A DNA stretch of 64,000 bases, taken from Leptolyngbya sp. PLA1. Lineage in GTDB: Bacteria > Planctomycetota > Phycisphaerae > Phycisphaerales > UBA1924. The notes below the pieces were generated by a model, which saw nothing but the letters and a program-made list of their open reading frames with translations, did not search any database and was not told where the DNA came from. Positions 1 through 8,329 of the stretch are shown here, piece after piece; position 1 is the first letter of the stretch, and every line of letters begins with the position of its first letter. The stretch lies in assembly GCA_021405315.1 (NCBI GenBank), contig QWIH01000019.1, forward strand, positions 33,857-97,856, in the 5' to 3' direction. Position numbers and translations under genes: made by a program.

Positions 1-1358
1 CGGTCGGGCGAGGCGAAGTACGGGGAGAAGCGGTGCACCTGCACCACCGACGAGGTGCCCGAGGGCGGCGGCAGGTGCCGCAGCCGCCGCGCCAGGTCCG
101 TCATCCCGCGGTAGTCCTCCTCAGTCTCCCCCGGGAACCCGCAGAGAATGTTGTAGCTCGGCGTGATGCCGAACTCCGCAAAGAGGCGCAGCGCCTGGAC
201 GATGCGCATCGCGGAGATGCCCTTTCCCATCAGCCTCAGCACGTGCGAGGAGAGGCTCTCGACGCCGGGCTGCACCCAGCGGATCCCCGCCGACGCCAGC
301 GCCGCAACCTGCGCTCGCTTCAGGTTGGCCTTGATCTCGTAGAAGAGCCGGAGGTGCGTGGGCTCCGCCGCGAGGCCGGGCAGAAGGTCTTCGTACGCCC
401 GGTGGTCGAGGATGTTGTCCGCCGCGAGCAGCCGAGTCTGACGGTGCTCCCGCGTGAGCGTGCGCACCTCGTGAAGCACACGCCCCGGTGACTTGCGCCG
501 AAAGGCCATGCCCTCGTTGTTCAGCCCGCAGAACGTGCAATGGCTCTTCTGCCCCCACCAGCAGCCCCTCGCGGACTCGAAGGGCAGCCCCTCGAACGGC
601 GCCGGCCCGCCCGCGGTCCTCCAGCTCCCGCGCCGCGCGAAGTAGTCGGAGTAGTCCGGGACTGGAAGCGAATCGAGATCATGCACCAGGGGAGCCGACG
701 CCCGCTGCACGCCCCGCGACGCCACCCCGGGCACCCCGTGGGCCGGCTCTCCGAGGCGCCGGGCCTCCAGGAACGCCGGAAACGCCTCGTCCGCCTCCCC
801 GGTGAACACCGCGTCGACAAACCCCGCCGCGACGCGCGATACTTCCAGCCCCATCGCGCCGTGCACGCAGCCGCCGCCGAGCACCACCGGCACGTCCGGC
901 GCACGCGTCTTGATCTCCGCCGCGATCGCAAGGCTTGCCATGGTCTGATTGAAGGTGCAACTGAAGCCCACCACCCCCGGGCCCCGCGCGAGCACCGTCT
1001 CCGCGGCCCGGGCGACAAACGCCCGCACAGGCCCGTCACGGAGCGATCGGAGCGTCAACGCCTGCGCTTCATCCCCGCGGCACCAGCGCTCGATCATCGC
1101 GTCGGATTTCACCGCCGCCGGCCCGTGAAGCGTCGCGGCGAACAGGTGCTCCGAGAGCCCGAAGAGCCCCGGCTGTGTCGCGAAGTGTTCGTACAACTCG
1201 GTCCCCAGCGACTCGGCAAAGTCCATGTTCAGGTAGAGCAGGGACGCCGGGAATCCCACCCTGGCCGCGATGGCCTTCATGAGGCTCACGCCGAGCCCGG
1301 GGCGGCTCGTCGACGCCCACGGTGCCATGACCAGTACCACGGGTCTGTCGGTTCGCAT
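1..1358 (-). CDS. RiPP maturation B12-binding radical SAM protein (3' end outside window)
   Basis: The gene starts at an ATG (1358) and is still open at base 1, so at least 452 N-terminal residues are present and the C-terminus is missing. The first ~240 residues look like a Rossmann-type cobalamin-binding domain, with the stretch VPVVLGGGCVHG. A radical SAM core follows, with the cluster motif CWWGQKSHCTFCGLN: Cys266, Cys274 and Cys277, spaced CX7CX2C. From knowledge of the families this motif is typical of 'RiPP maturation radical SAM protein 1' enzymes, which modify ribosomal peptides, some as C-methyltransferases. It starts 3 bases after the stop of the second radical SAM gene and is probably cotranscribed with the putative precursor at 2465-2695. 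The chemistry performed is not shown by the sequence. Confidence 0.85.
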   Translation of the reverse strand, partial: MRTDRPVVLVMAPWASTSRPGLGVSLMKAIAARVGFPASLLYLNMDFAESLGTELYEHFATQPGLFGLSEHLFAATLHGPAAVKSDAMIERWCRGDEAQALTLRSLRDGPVRAFVARAAETVLARGPGVVGFSCTFNQTMASLAIAAEIKTRAPDVPVVLGGGCVHGAMGLEVSRVAAGFVDAVFTGEADEAFPAFLEARRLGEPAHGVPGVASRGVQRASAPLVHDLDSLPVPDYSDYFARRGSWRTAGGPAPFEGLPFESARGCWWGQKSHCTFCGLNNEGMAFRRKSPGRVLHEVRTLTREHRQTRLLAADNILDHRAYEDLLPGLAAEPTHLRLFYEIKANLKRAQVAALASAGIRWVQPGVESLSSHVLRLMGKGISAMRIVQALRLFAEFGITPSYNILCGFPGETEEDYRGMTDLARRLRHLPPPSGTSSVVQVHRFSPYFASPD

Positions 1359-1361
1359 GGC

Positions 1362-2462
1362 TTAGTCCGCCGAGAGCAGCGACGCCGCCTCGAGTCGCAG
1401 CGCCTCATCAGCCCAGGGCTCATCGAAGTGATCGAGCAGGGCCGCCGCAACCCGCACCTTGTGTTCCAGACGGTTCGACCGCGCGCGTGCAGACGCCGCC
1501 ACGCCAGGGTCGGTGACGAGCCCAACGCACAGGTCGCAGGCTCTGCGACGCAGCAGCCGATCCACGTCCACGCCGTCCCGGTGAGCCCAGTCCACCACCA
1601 GTTCAAAGCCCCACAGTCGAACCGTCTGGAGAAGCCAGTCCGTGCGCCACCGCCCGAGCATCCTGACCAGCGGTTCACGGAACGCGTCCCCGTACCACAG
1701 CGGGTGTGTCCGCGCCTCGTGCGATAGCGGCGCGCAGCACGCGGCTCCGGCGCCGTCCGCTCGGATCAACAGCCCCGTCGTCGGGCACGGCTCGCGCGCA
1801 TAGCTGCGCGAGTCGGCGCCGACGGATACCGCCACCAGTTTCCCCCGCCCGACGGGCCCGATCGGCTGAAAGGCCATCCGCCGCCCGGCGAAGCGGTGCG
1901 CCCGATCGATAAGCCGCGCGTCCTCGAGGCCCATCGGCTCGTGGTGCGCGATCCGCAGCAGGGGCTGCTTCCCCGCCTCACCCAGCCTCTCGAACGCGCG
2001 CCGGACCTGGTCGAGCGAGACGAACGGCAGGTGATACACATCCGTTGAGATGTCCCAGCGGTCCACCGCTCCGAACTGCTCGATCGTGCGACGCGCGCCA
2101 CCGTCCGACGCCGCCCAGTGCGCCGCGGTCACCATGCCCGTCACCATCCCCGCGGCCTTCGCGGCGGCCGCCACGCGCGGGACGAACTCGCGTGCCAGTG
2201 TCGGCTCACCCCCCGTGAAGTCGACAAACCGCACGCCCGCACGACCCAACTCCTCCATCTGCGCCGCGACGCGCTCCGCGAACGCGGCCCTCCAGGTCGT
2301 GTGGGACAAGTCCGGCGAGGCCGACACGCTGCAGTGCCCGCATCTCAGCGGGCACGCGGATGTCACCGAAAAGCCCAGCCGCCGGGACGACAGCGACTGG
2401 GCCTCGTGGAAGTTCGCCGCCGTTCGCGGCTCCGAGAAGGGTTCGATCTCCCCCGTGCGCAT
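1362..2462 (-). CDS. radical SAM protein with SPASM-like C-terminal cysteines
   Basis: This is a 366-residue radical SAM enzyme. The canonical CX3CX2C motif is at Cys37, Cys41 and Cys44 (ACPLRCGHC) and the SAM-binding TGGEPT is at 83-88. Five further cysteines (226, 242, 243, 309, 312, the last two as CDLC) resemble the auxiliary Fe-S ligands of SPASM/twitch domains. It starts 2 bases after the stop codon of the small putative precursor gene, and its own stop lies 3 bases before the start of the B12-type radical SAM gene, so the three form a tight operon. SPASM enzymes commonly modify peptides (established knowledge). A role in modifying the neighbouring 76-residue peptide is inferred from position. 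Confidence 0.8.
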   Translation of the reverse strand: MRTGEIEPFSEPRTAANFHEAQSLSSRRLGFSVTSACPLRCGHCSVSASPDLSHTTWRAAFAERVAAQMEELGRAGVRFVDFTGGEPTLAREFVPRVAAAAKAAGMVTGMVTAAHWAASDGGARRTIEQFGAVDRWDISTDVYHLPFVSLDQVRRAFERLGEAGKQPLLRIAHHEPMGLEDARLIDRAHRFAGRRMAFQPIGPVGRGKLVAVSVGADSRSYAREPCPTTGLLIRADGAGAACCAPLSHEARTHPLWYGDAFREPLVRMLGRWRTDWLLQTVRLWGFELVVDWAHRDGVDVDRLLRRRACDLCVGLVTDPGVAASARARSNRLEHKVRVAAALLDHFDEPWADEALRLEAASLLSAD

Positions 2463-2464
2463 GG

Positions 2465-2695
2465 TCAGGGTCCGACGCGGTCCGCGTTCGCGAGCACCTT
2501 GGTGACGCGGGCCAGGGTGCGCTCGTCAAAGGCCTGGTCGCTGGTGATGATCTCCTTGATGTAGCTCGCCGCGGCGCCGCCCGTGACGCGCGCCGCAGGC
2601 GCGCCCGTGGTGTCCTTGGGCAGCCCCGCCACCCCGTGCTTGGCCAGCACCTCCAAGAGCTCGCGGGACAGCGCCGGATTTCGTTCATCAGCCAT
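2465..2695 (-). CDS. putative RiPP precursor peptide, 76 aa, cysteine-free
   Basis: The ATG at 2695 is chosen because AAGGAGG lies about 6 bases upstream; codons further upstream in this frame look non-coding. The 76-residue product begins MADERNPALSRELLEVLAKH and has no cysteine, so classical lanthipeptide or sactipeptide crosslinks are excluded. It carries a GLPKDTTGAP segment and a VTGG (residues about 37-40) that resembles the double-glycine cleavage site of Nif11/NHLP-type leaders. The following ~36 residues would then be the core, but they look helical and charged, so the leader/core boundary is uncertain. It is the first gene of the operon with two radical SAM enzymes, which is the main reason for calling it a precursor. 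No homology to a named precursor family is recognised. Confidence 0.55.
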   Translation of the reverse strand: MADERNPALSRELLEVLAKHGVAGLPKDTTGAPAARVTGGAAASYIKEIITSDQAFDERTLARVTKVLANADRVGP

Positions 2696-2861
2696 GAGTG
2701 CCTCCTTCGTTCTGGTGCGTGGTGCCGGCGCACGCCGACATCCGCCGGCAGCATGCCCAGCGCCCATCCGCACTGCAAGCGAAGGTCCGCGCGGGAGAGA
2801 GCTTGTGGAAACACTCATCCCTGAGCCCGGCCGCGGGCTGCGACCACGCGCCGCGTCCAGA

Positions 2862-2891
2862 GTTATGCCCTGCCCCGCACGCCGTTGCCAA
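2862..2891 (-). promoter_or_regulatory. candidate sigma-70-type promoter of the RiPP operon
   Basis: On the minus strand TTGGCA (2886-2891) and CATAAC (2862-2867) match the -35 and -10 consensus at 5/6 and 4/6 with an 18-base spacer. It would give a leader of about 160 bases before the putative precursor start. The rest of 2696-2959 shows no gene. Confidence 0.3.
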
Positions 2892-2959
2892 AAGTGTGCC
2901 CGATCTGAGTGCCGCGGGCCGAGGAGCAACCCCGAAAAATCTTGATTCGCCGCGACCCG

Positions 2960-3799
2960 TTACCGCCGACGTCGGGCGCTCCCGAGCAGCCCCGCTCCGA
3001 GCAGCGCCGCCGTGGACGGCGCCGGGATCACCTGGTCCAAATAGTCCGTCAGGGTCCGCAGCGTGATCTCCGTCGCTGTGACGGCGGTGGCAGTGGGGGT
3101 GCTGATCCCCACGTGGATGTGCCCGCCCGCGAACGTTCGGAACGGATCATCCGGCGCGCTGTGGAGGTTCGCATACCACGCGCTGTGGTAGCTCGTGAAC
3201 TCGGACACGAACGTCCCTCCAAAGTCATTGCTCGTATCGATGAACGCCGTCAGCGGCAGGTTCGCCGCCGCCACCGCATTCCGAATCTGCGTCATCGGCA
3301 GCGAGGAGAACCTGATGTTGTTGTCCGGCTCCAGCGCGATCGGCAGGTCGGGGGTCGGCCTCGTCGGCGCGAGATAGTCCGGGGTCCACGAGTTCAGGGG
3401 CAGCTTCCTCGCCCGGCTCTCCAGTTCCCAGTTGCTCCCGGAACTCCCGCGGCTGAACGTGATGATCGCCACCGGGTGCAGCTCCGACGTGACACGCCAG
3501 AAGTCCGCCGACGCCGCCTGATAGTCCACCTGGAAGTCGCCCGTGCCCCGCGGATTCACGCCGGTGCCCCCCGGAAACTCCGGGAAGTACGAGTAGATGT
3601 TGTACCCGCGACCCTCCCAGTTCAGCCCCTGCCACCCGCCGGGGTTCTGCGCCGGGTTCGTGCTCCACTGCCTGAGCATCTCGTTCGTCGGGGGCCAATA
3701 CCCCGTGATCAGGATGTTCTGCGTGTTGGCGCCCCGCACCGCCGCCGTTGCTGCAAGCACCAGAGCTGTCCCGCACAAACCGGACCCGAAGATGCGCAT
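2960..3799 (-). CDS. exported protein with PEP-CTERM-like tail
   Basis: The start at 3799 is chosen because GGAGG lies upstream and a signal peptide follows directly (MRIFGSGLCGTALVLAATAA). The 279-residue product ends in a C-terminal tag: VIPAP, a short hydrophobic stretch (STAALLGAGLLG) and SARRRR. That is the PEP-CTERM layout with PAP in place of PEP, which suggests processing by an exosortase-like system and surface or exopolymer location. The mature part (starting with the ILITGYWPPTNEML region) has IITFSRG and GGHIHVG segments. These vaguely recall pyroglutamyl-peptidase-like folds, but I do not recognise a family with confidence. It lies alone, upstream of the RiPP operon on the same strand. 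Confidence 0.7.
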   Translation of the reverse strand: MRIFGSGLCGTALVLAATAAVRGANTQNILITGYWPPTNEMLRQWSTNPAQNPGGWQGLNWEGRGYNIYSYFPEFPGGTGVNPRGTGDFQVDYQAASADFWRVTSELHPVAIITFSRGSSGSNWELESRARKLPLNSWTPDYLAPTRPTPDLPIALEPDNNIRFSSLPMTQIRNAVAAANLPLTAFIDTSNDFGGTFVSEFTSYHSAWYANLHSAPDDPFRTFAGGHIHVGISTPTATAVTATEITLRTLTDYLDQVIPAPSTAALLGAGLLGSARRRR

Positions 3800-3904
3800 G
3801 TCACAGCCTCCACGCCGGCCCCGAGCGAGGCCCGAGGTGAGATGTACCCCATGCCCGAGACTTTGCAAGAAAACAGGGCGGTATTTCTGCTCGTGCGCCC
3901 CGGA

Positions 3905-4726
3905 TCAGTGCTCTGCCACCGGGGTCAGCCCCGGTCCCGGCCTTACCAGCGTTGCCTTCGTGTACGCTACCTCGAACCCCATCCGCCGCACGTTCGACAG
4001 CGTGCCCGACGTCGGCCTGCTTCCGATGGTCGCAAAGCTGCACCCGCGCGCCGCGGCATGGTTCAGCCGCCACGCCAGCATCGCCTGCTGAATCCCCCGC
4101 CTCCGGAACCCCTCCCGCACCGTCAATCCGAAGAGCCCCGCCACCGGCGGGGCGACCTCCATGGCCCCGCAGCCCACCATCTCCCCGCCGAGCCACGCGG
4201 CGACTCCCAGCGTGCGTGGATGCCGCAGCGTCGTCCGCACAGCCTCCTTGAACGGCTCGGGGATGGGGTCCACCCCCGGCATGAAGCCCCTGGTCGAAAC
4301 CCCGACGAACGTCTCGACCTCAGCCGTGTCAAGCGGGTCGATCGGACCGACGCGAAGCCCCGCAGGGGCATCCCGGGGGGCGACGACCGGTGCCGCCGGG
4401 TCCAGGGGTCGATAGAGCACCAGCTCGAAGAGCCGGATCAGGAAGCCCGCCTCGCGCGTCCGGGCTACCAGCGATTCATCCGCGAAGGGGCAGACCTCGA
4501 TGCGGGGCTCGATCCCCTTGCACGCGTAGTAGTCCACCAGGCCTTCGATGTCGTGAGTCGTCACCTCGCCCGCGAAGCCCGCCCCGACGCAGTAGTTCAT
4601 CCACACGCCAGGGGCAGAGCGTGCCATCACTCCGCCCGCACACGGCGCGGCCTCCGGAGCCGTCTCGCGCACGCCCGCCGCCTGCCGGAGCTCTTCCGCC
4701 CGCGCCAGTTCACTCAGAAGGATCAT
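3905..4726 (-). CDS. GNAT family N-acetyltransferase
   Basis: This 273-residue protein has a C-terminal GNAT domain. Motif A is FGLTVREGFRRRGIQQAML, with the acetyl-CoA pyrophosphate-binding segment RRRGIQ, and is followed by a GCSFATIGSRPTSG segment and ...NVRRMGFEVAY, typical of the end of the fold. The N-terminal ~140 residues form an additional, weakly GNAT-like half, as in two-domain acetyltransferases. No Shine-Dalgarno sequence is evident before the ATG at 4726. The substrate cannot be told. It is divergent from the downstream E2 gene. Confidence 0.8.
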   Translation of the reverse strand: MILLSELARAEELRQAAGVRETAPEAAPCAGGVMARSAPGVWMNYCVGAGFAGEVTTHDIEGLVDYYACKGIEPRIEVCPFADESLVARTREAGFLIRLFELVLYRPLDPAAPVVAPRDAPAGLRVGPIDPLDTAEVETFVGVSTRGFMPGVDPIPEPFKEAVRTTLRHPRTLGVAAWLGGEMVGCGAMEVAPPVAGLFGLTVREGFRRRGIQQAMLAWRLNHAAARGCSFATIGSRPTSGTLSNVRRMGFEVAYTKATLVRPGPGLTPVAEH

Positions 4727-4811
4727 GCGACACTGTACGGACGCCCCGTGCCGATCCCGGACCTAAACTACCGGCTCACCGGACCGCGACTCTTCACCAA
4801 GGGACCCACCG

Positions 4812-6218
4812 ATGGCGCACGCGACTTCCAAGGACCCCAACGTGTTCCTCCTTCCCGATCTGGGCGAGGGCCTCGCCGAGGCCGAACTGCTCAAGTGGCG
4901 GGTCTCGGTCGGCCAGCACGTCGGAGAGCTTGAGGTCGTCGCCGAGATGGAAACCGACAAGGCCGTTGTCGAGGTCACCAGCCCCCGCGCCGGCACCATC
5001 CGGGCGCTCCACGGCAACCCCGGCGACATCATCAAGGTCGGCGCTCCCTTCGTGGAGTACGAGGGCGCCGGCAAGCCCGCGGGTTCCAACGGGACGACCC
5101 GCCCCGAGGCCAAGGCCGTCGCCGAGCCCAAGCCCGCCAAGCCCGAGAGCACGAAGGCCGAGCACGTCGAAGAGCCCCCCGCACGTGCCGAGGACGCCGG
5201 CACCGTCGTGGGGATGATGAACGCCGCCAGCGGGAAGGCGCTCGCCACCCCCGCGGTTCGCCGCCTGGCACGAGACCTGGGCGTCGACATCGACCGGGTC
5301 GTCGGCTCCGGAATCGGCGGGCGCGTGCTGGAGAAGGACGTTCGTGGCGCCGCAGACGGCGTTCCCGCCCCCAAGCCCGCCCCCTGCGACATGGGCCAGC
5401 CGTCGATCGCGCCCCTTCCCGCGGGCAAGCCACCCGCCGCACCCCGCTCCCCGGCTCCCGCGCCGCGAGACCCCGCCCGCGCCGTGCCTAGCGCCGACGA
5501 GATCACCCGCATCCCCTTCCGTGGCGTCCGTCGGACCATCGCCAACCGTCTCCGCGAGTCCATGAACCAGGCCGTCCACTTCACCGTGATGGACGAGGCC
5601 GATGTGAGCGGGCTCGACAACCTGCGCCGGCGCCTCGCGGCGGCGAGCGGCGAAAAGGTTTCGTTCCTCCCGTTCGTGGCCTCCGCCGTCTGCCGCGTCC
5701 TCGCGGACTCCCGCTTCCGGGCGCTCAACGCCACCGTGGATGAGAAGGCCGGCGACGAGTCCTACGCAGCCTCCATCGTGCAGCACCGCAGCGTGCACCT
5801 CGGCATCGCCACGGACACCGACAACGGGCTCATGGTCCCGGTCATCCGCGATGCGGACCGCCTCGGCGTGCTCGAGGTTTCGCGGTCCATCGCGTCCGTC
5901 GCCGAGGGTGCCCGCGCCCGCACCGCGAGCCGCGAGCAACTGACGGGCAGCACGTTCACCATCAGCAACGTGGGCAGCCACGCGGGCCGCTTCGCGACAC
6001 CGGTCATCAACTACCCGGAGGTCGGCATCCTCGCCGTGGGCCGCGCGAAGGAAGGAATGATCGTCTCCAAGGGCTCGTTCCGCGTGGGGCTCCTCCTGCC
6101 CCTGAGCCTGGCGTGCGACCACCGCGTGGTCGACGGCGCCACGGCGGCCCTGGCGCTCGCGGAGATCGTGGCCCTCCTCGCCCGTCCGGAAGAGCTCATG
6201 ACCCCCGCGCGGGGGTGA
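4812..6218 (+). CDS. dihydrolipoamide acyltransferase (E2 of a 2-oxo acid dehydrogenase)
   Basis: The 468-residue protein has the full E2 architecture. A lipoyl domain covers residues about 10-85, with the lipoylated Lys50 in EMETDKAVVEV. An Ala/Pro/Lys-rich linker follows, then the peripheral-subunit-binding domain at about 145-180 (ATPAVRRLARDLGVDIDRVV) and a second Pro/Ala linker. The catalytic acyltransferase domain ends with DHRVVDGATAA, in which His437 and Asp441 are the catalytic pair. It transfers the acyl group from lipoamide to CoA in pyruvate, 2-oxoglutarate or branched-chain complexes. E1 and E3 genes are not adjacent, so the substrate cannot be assigned. AAGGGA precedes the start. 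Confidence 0.92.
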   Translation: MAHATSKDPNVFLLPDLGEGLAEAELLKWRVSVGQHVGELEVVAEMETDKAVVEVTSPRAGTIRALHGNPGDIIKVGAPFVEYEGAGKPAGSNGTTRPEAKAVAEPKPAKPESTKAEHVEEPPARAEDAGTVVGMMNAASGKALATPAVRRLARDLGVDIDRVVGSGIGGRVLEKDVRGAADGVPAPKPAPCDMGQPSIAPLPAGKPPAAPRSPAPAPRDPARAVPSADEITRIPFRGVRRTIANRLRESMNQAVHFTVMDEADVSGLDNLRRRLAAASGEKVSFLPFVASAVCRVLADSRFRALNATVDEKAGDESYAASIVQHRSVHLGIATDTDNGLMVPVIRDADRLGVLEVSRSIASVAEGARARTASREQLTGSTFTISNVGSHAGRFATPVINYPEVGILAVGRAKEGMIVSKGSFRVGLLLPLSLACDHRVVDGATAALALAEIVALLARPEELMTPARG

Positions 6219-6222
6219 GCGA

Positions 6223-7470
6223 CTATCGCTTGCCCGAGAACCACTCGGCGCGTTCGGCACGCAGCGCCTTGAGCTGCGCGTCAATCTTGTCCAGGTCATG
6301 CTCCTTCCGCTCCCGGAACTGCTTGATCGACTCGGCGTTCGACCGTGGCCGGGGCTGCGACTGTGAGACCTTCGACCGCTCATCGAGCTTCGCCTTGATC
6401 TTCTCGTCCAGAACGGCCAGGATCGCGCTCAGCCGCTCCCGCGCCTCCCGCTCCAGCTCGCTGCGCCTTGCCGCCAGCGCGGGGTGGGCCGTCAGGGGGC
6501 CGGTCATCTTCTCCAGCCGGTCGATGGAGTGCTTGAAGTGCTTTCCCGACCGCACCGCGACTTCCAACTCGCCCAGAAACTTCGTGCCCGCGGTCGGCAC
6601 GTGATCGTCCACCCGGAACGCCTGCCTCGACATCACCACCTGGTCAGAGACGACCTCCACCTGCGCGGACGTCGTCGCGTCAGCCCCGACGACGTCCCAG
6701 TCCGTCGCGGTCCGCAGCGGGAACGTGAACCCCTTCTCCCACGTCGGTATGAAGTAGTAGTGATCGCTGAACCGACCGTCGATCGTCTCCATCCGCACCG
6801 CCAGCGTCACGTTCGTCAGCGTCTGCTGAGAACGGTTCACCGCCGCCAGACGCACCCAGTTCTGCTTGTCGAAGATCGGCGTGATGCCGACCGCCGGCTC
6901 GTTGGTCTGGCGGCCCGTCGCCGTGACCCGGGCGAGCGGCATCAGGTCCTTGTACGACTTGCGGCACGCGTCGTCATAGTCTCGTTGCCAGTTTGCAATC
7001 GCCCCGTCCTTCATCGCCTCGAAGTACGCCGCGAACAGCGCCAGGCCGAACACCAGCATCGGGTCCTCCTGCTCGCTCAGCAATGGCACCGGCGCGGCGG
7101 CGTCCTTCTGCGCCGGTGTCAGGCGGTCCCGCGACAGCACAAGGAACGAGATCAGCTCGCGGCTGCGGCGCTGCAGCGTCGGATCGGCATCGAGCGGGTT
7201 CTCTCCCAGCGATTTCGCCCGAGTCAGCGCTTCCAGCACATCGCCCACGGAGTGCCCCGCCATCAGCCGATTGTCCATCGACATCGAGGCGTACCCGAGA
7301 AAACCCAGGAGTTGCTCCCGTGCTCGAGGGTCCGTGGGCCGCGCCGCGATCTCCGGCACGCCCCCGGGCCCCTGAATCGTCTCCGGCTGAACCTCCGGGA
7401 CGCCCTGCCCAAGCGCGCCCGGAAGCACCCACAACCCCGCCAATGCCAACGCCGCTGTCACCTTCCCCAT
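6223..7470 (-). CDS. exported hypothetical protein with C-terminal coiled coil
   Basis: The start at 7470 is chosen because a GGGGGTG sits just upstream and a clear signal peptide follows (MGKVTAALALAGLWVLPGALGQ). The 415-residue product has a central region with alternating hydrophobic beta-like stretches (NVTLAVRMETIDG, HYYFIPTWEKGF). It ends in a strongly charged heptad-like helix of about 90 residues (KIKAKLDERSK...RKEHDLDKIDAQLKALRAERAEW). I recognise no family. It is convergent with the E2 gene, with only 4 bases between the two stop codons, and is likely periplasmic. Confidence 0.6.
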   Translation of the reverse strand: MGKVTAALALAGLWVLPGALGQGVPEVQPETIQGPGGVPEIAARPTDPRAREQLLGFLGYASMSMDNRLMAGHSVGDVLEALTRAKSLGENPLDADPTLQRRSRELISFLVLSRDRLTPAQKDAAAPVPLLSEQEDPMLVFGLALFAAYFEAMKDGAIANWQRDYDDACRKSYKDLMPLARVTATGRQTNEPAVGITPIFDKQNWVRLAAVNRSQQTLTNVTLAVRMETIDGRFSDHYYFIPTWEKGFTFPLRTATDWDVVGADATTSAQVEVVSDQVVMSRQAFRVDDHVPTAGTKFLGELEVAVRSGKHFKHSIDRLEKMTGPLTAHPALAARRSELEREARERLSAILAVLDEKIKAKLDERSKVSQSQPRPRSNAESIKQFRERKEHDLDKIDAQLKALRAERAEWFSGKR

Positions 7471-7591
7471 GTACACCCCCTGCACCGCGAGCCCCCGATG
7501 TCCGGCGAGCAGCCTACACGCCCCGCGGCGGGCGTTCAACGCCCTCGCGCTTGTCCGCCCTCCCCGAGCGGGCTACGCTGCCTCCACACCC

Positions 7592-7668
<77 letters not shown>

Positions 7669-7680
7669 TTCTGGAGATCA

Positions 7681-7713
7681 AGCCCTTTGACGGCCACGTC
7701 AGAGGGCTTTCTC
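7681..7713 (+). terminator. hairpin terminator behind tRNA-Pro
   Basis: AGCCCTTTGACG and CGTCAGAGGGCT form a 12-bp stem (one G-U pair) with a 4-base loop, followed by TTTCTCGTT. It probably ends the tRNA transcript and insulates the arsenic genes. Confidence 0.6.
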
Positions 7714-7907
7714 GTTAGATGGAAAACCCGTAGCGAGTCTCGAGCGCGGTTCGATCGGCTACGTTCCGATCCTGGCTTGGGCCGCTTCTCTGCGTGACCG
7801 CTGACGGGACCTGAACGTGCTGGTCTGAGTTGGCGACCTGCGCCACGAATCCAAGCGGGCGGAGGATCGACTCCGACGCCCCGATCGCCTCCTCCGGGGC
7901 GTGGACC

Positions 7908-7932
7908 TTGACTCGGGGCGGCGAGTCGTCAA
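7908..7932 (+). promoter_or_regulatory. candidate ArsR operator/promoter
   Basis: TTGACTCG (7908-7915) faces CGAGTC plus GTCAA (7922-7932), an inverted repeat with one bulged base. TTGACT also reads as a -35 box, and AAAGAT (7931-7936) lies 17 bases after it as a weak -10. Transcription would then begin at or next to the arsR ATG (7943). The rest of 7714-7942 shows no gene. Confidence 0.35.
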
Positions 7933-7942
7933 AGATTGCAGG

Positions 7943-8329
7943 ATGACGCAAGTACGCAACCGACGAACCCCGGCTACGCCCAAGCAGGCCGCGGCGTGTC
8001 GCGGGCCGCTGGACAAGCTGCTTGACCCCGTGCTTTTCAAGGCATTCTCCGATCCCACACGCGTGGCGCTCATCGGGTGCATCGCCAAGTGCGGGCGAGG
8101 ATGCTCCGTCGGAGAGGTCGCCGAGTGTTGCTCCGTGGACTTCTCGGTGGTTTCCCGGCATCTCGCGCTGCTGGCCCGCTCGGGCGTGCTGGAAGCGACG
8201 AAGGACGGACGGACGGTGTTCTACCGCGTCCGCTACGCCGAACTGTGCCGCTCACTCCGGTCTCTCGCCGATGCGTTGGACGAGTGCTGCCCGGCGAAGG
8301 GAGGGGCGGGCAATGGCAAGTGCTGCTGA
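7943..8329 (+). CDS. arsR: ArsR/SmtB family arsenic-responsive repressor
   Basis: The 128-residue product is a winged-helix protein. The ArsR signature FSDPTRVALIG is at residues 35-45, a helix-turn-helix (SVDFSVVSRHLALLARSGVLE) is at 64-84, and a wing (DGRTVFYRV) follows. It has eleven cysteines, including CC pairs at 62-63, 115-116 and 127-128. As(III)-sensing sites in this family are formed by such thiols, but which ones bind metal here is not clear. In metal-free form it should repress the ars operon. The ATG at 7943 is preferred over a GTG at 7901 because the candidate operator lies between them, and no good Shine-Dalgarno precedes either. Its 3' end overlaps the start of the arsC-arsD frame by 17 bases. 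Confidence 0.85.
   Translation: MTQVRNRRTPATPKQAAACRGPLDKLLDPVLFKAFSDPTRVALIGCIAKCGRGCSVGEVAECCSVDFSVVSRHLALLARSGVLEATKDGRTVFYRVRYAELCRSLRSLADALDECCPAKGGAGNGKCC

Noticed and set aside
7715..8161. A 148-codon minus-strand frame opposite arsR
   Set aside because: It covers the arsR promoter and HTH coding region in antisense and shows no recognisable domain.
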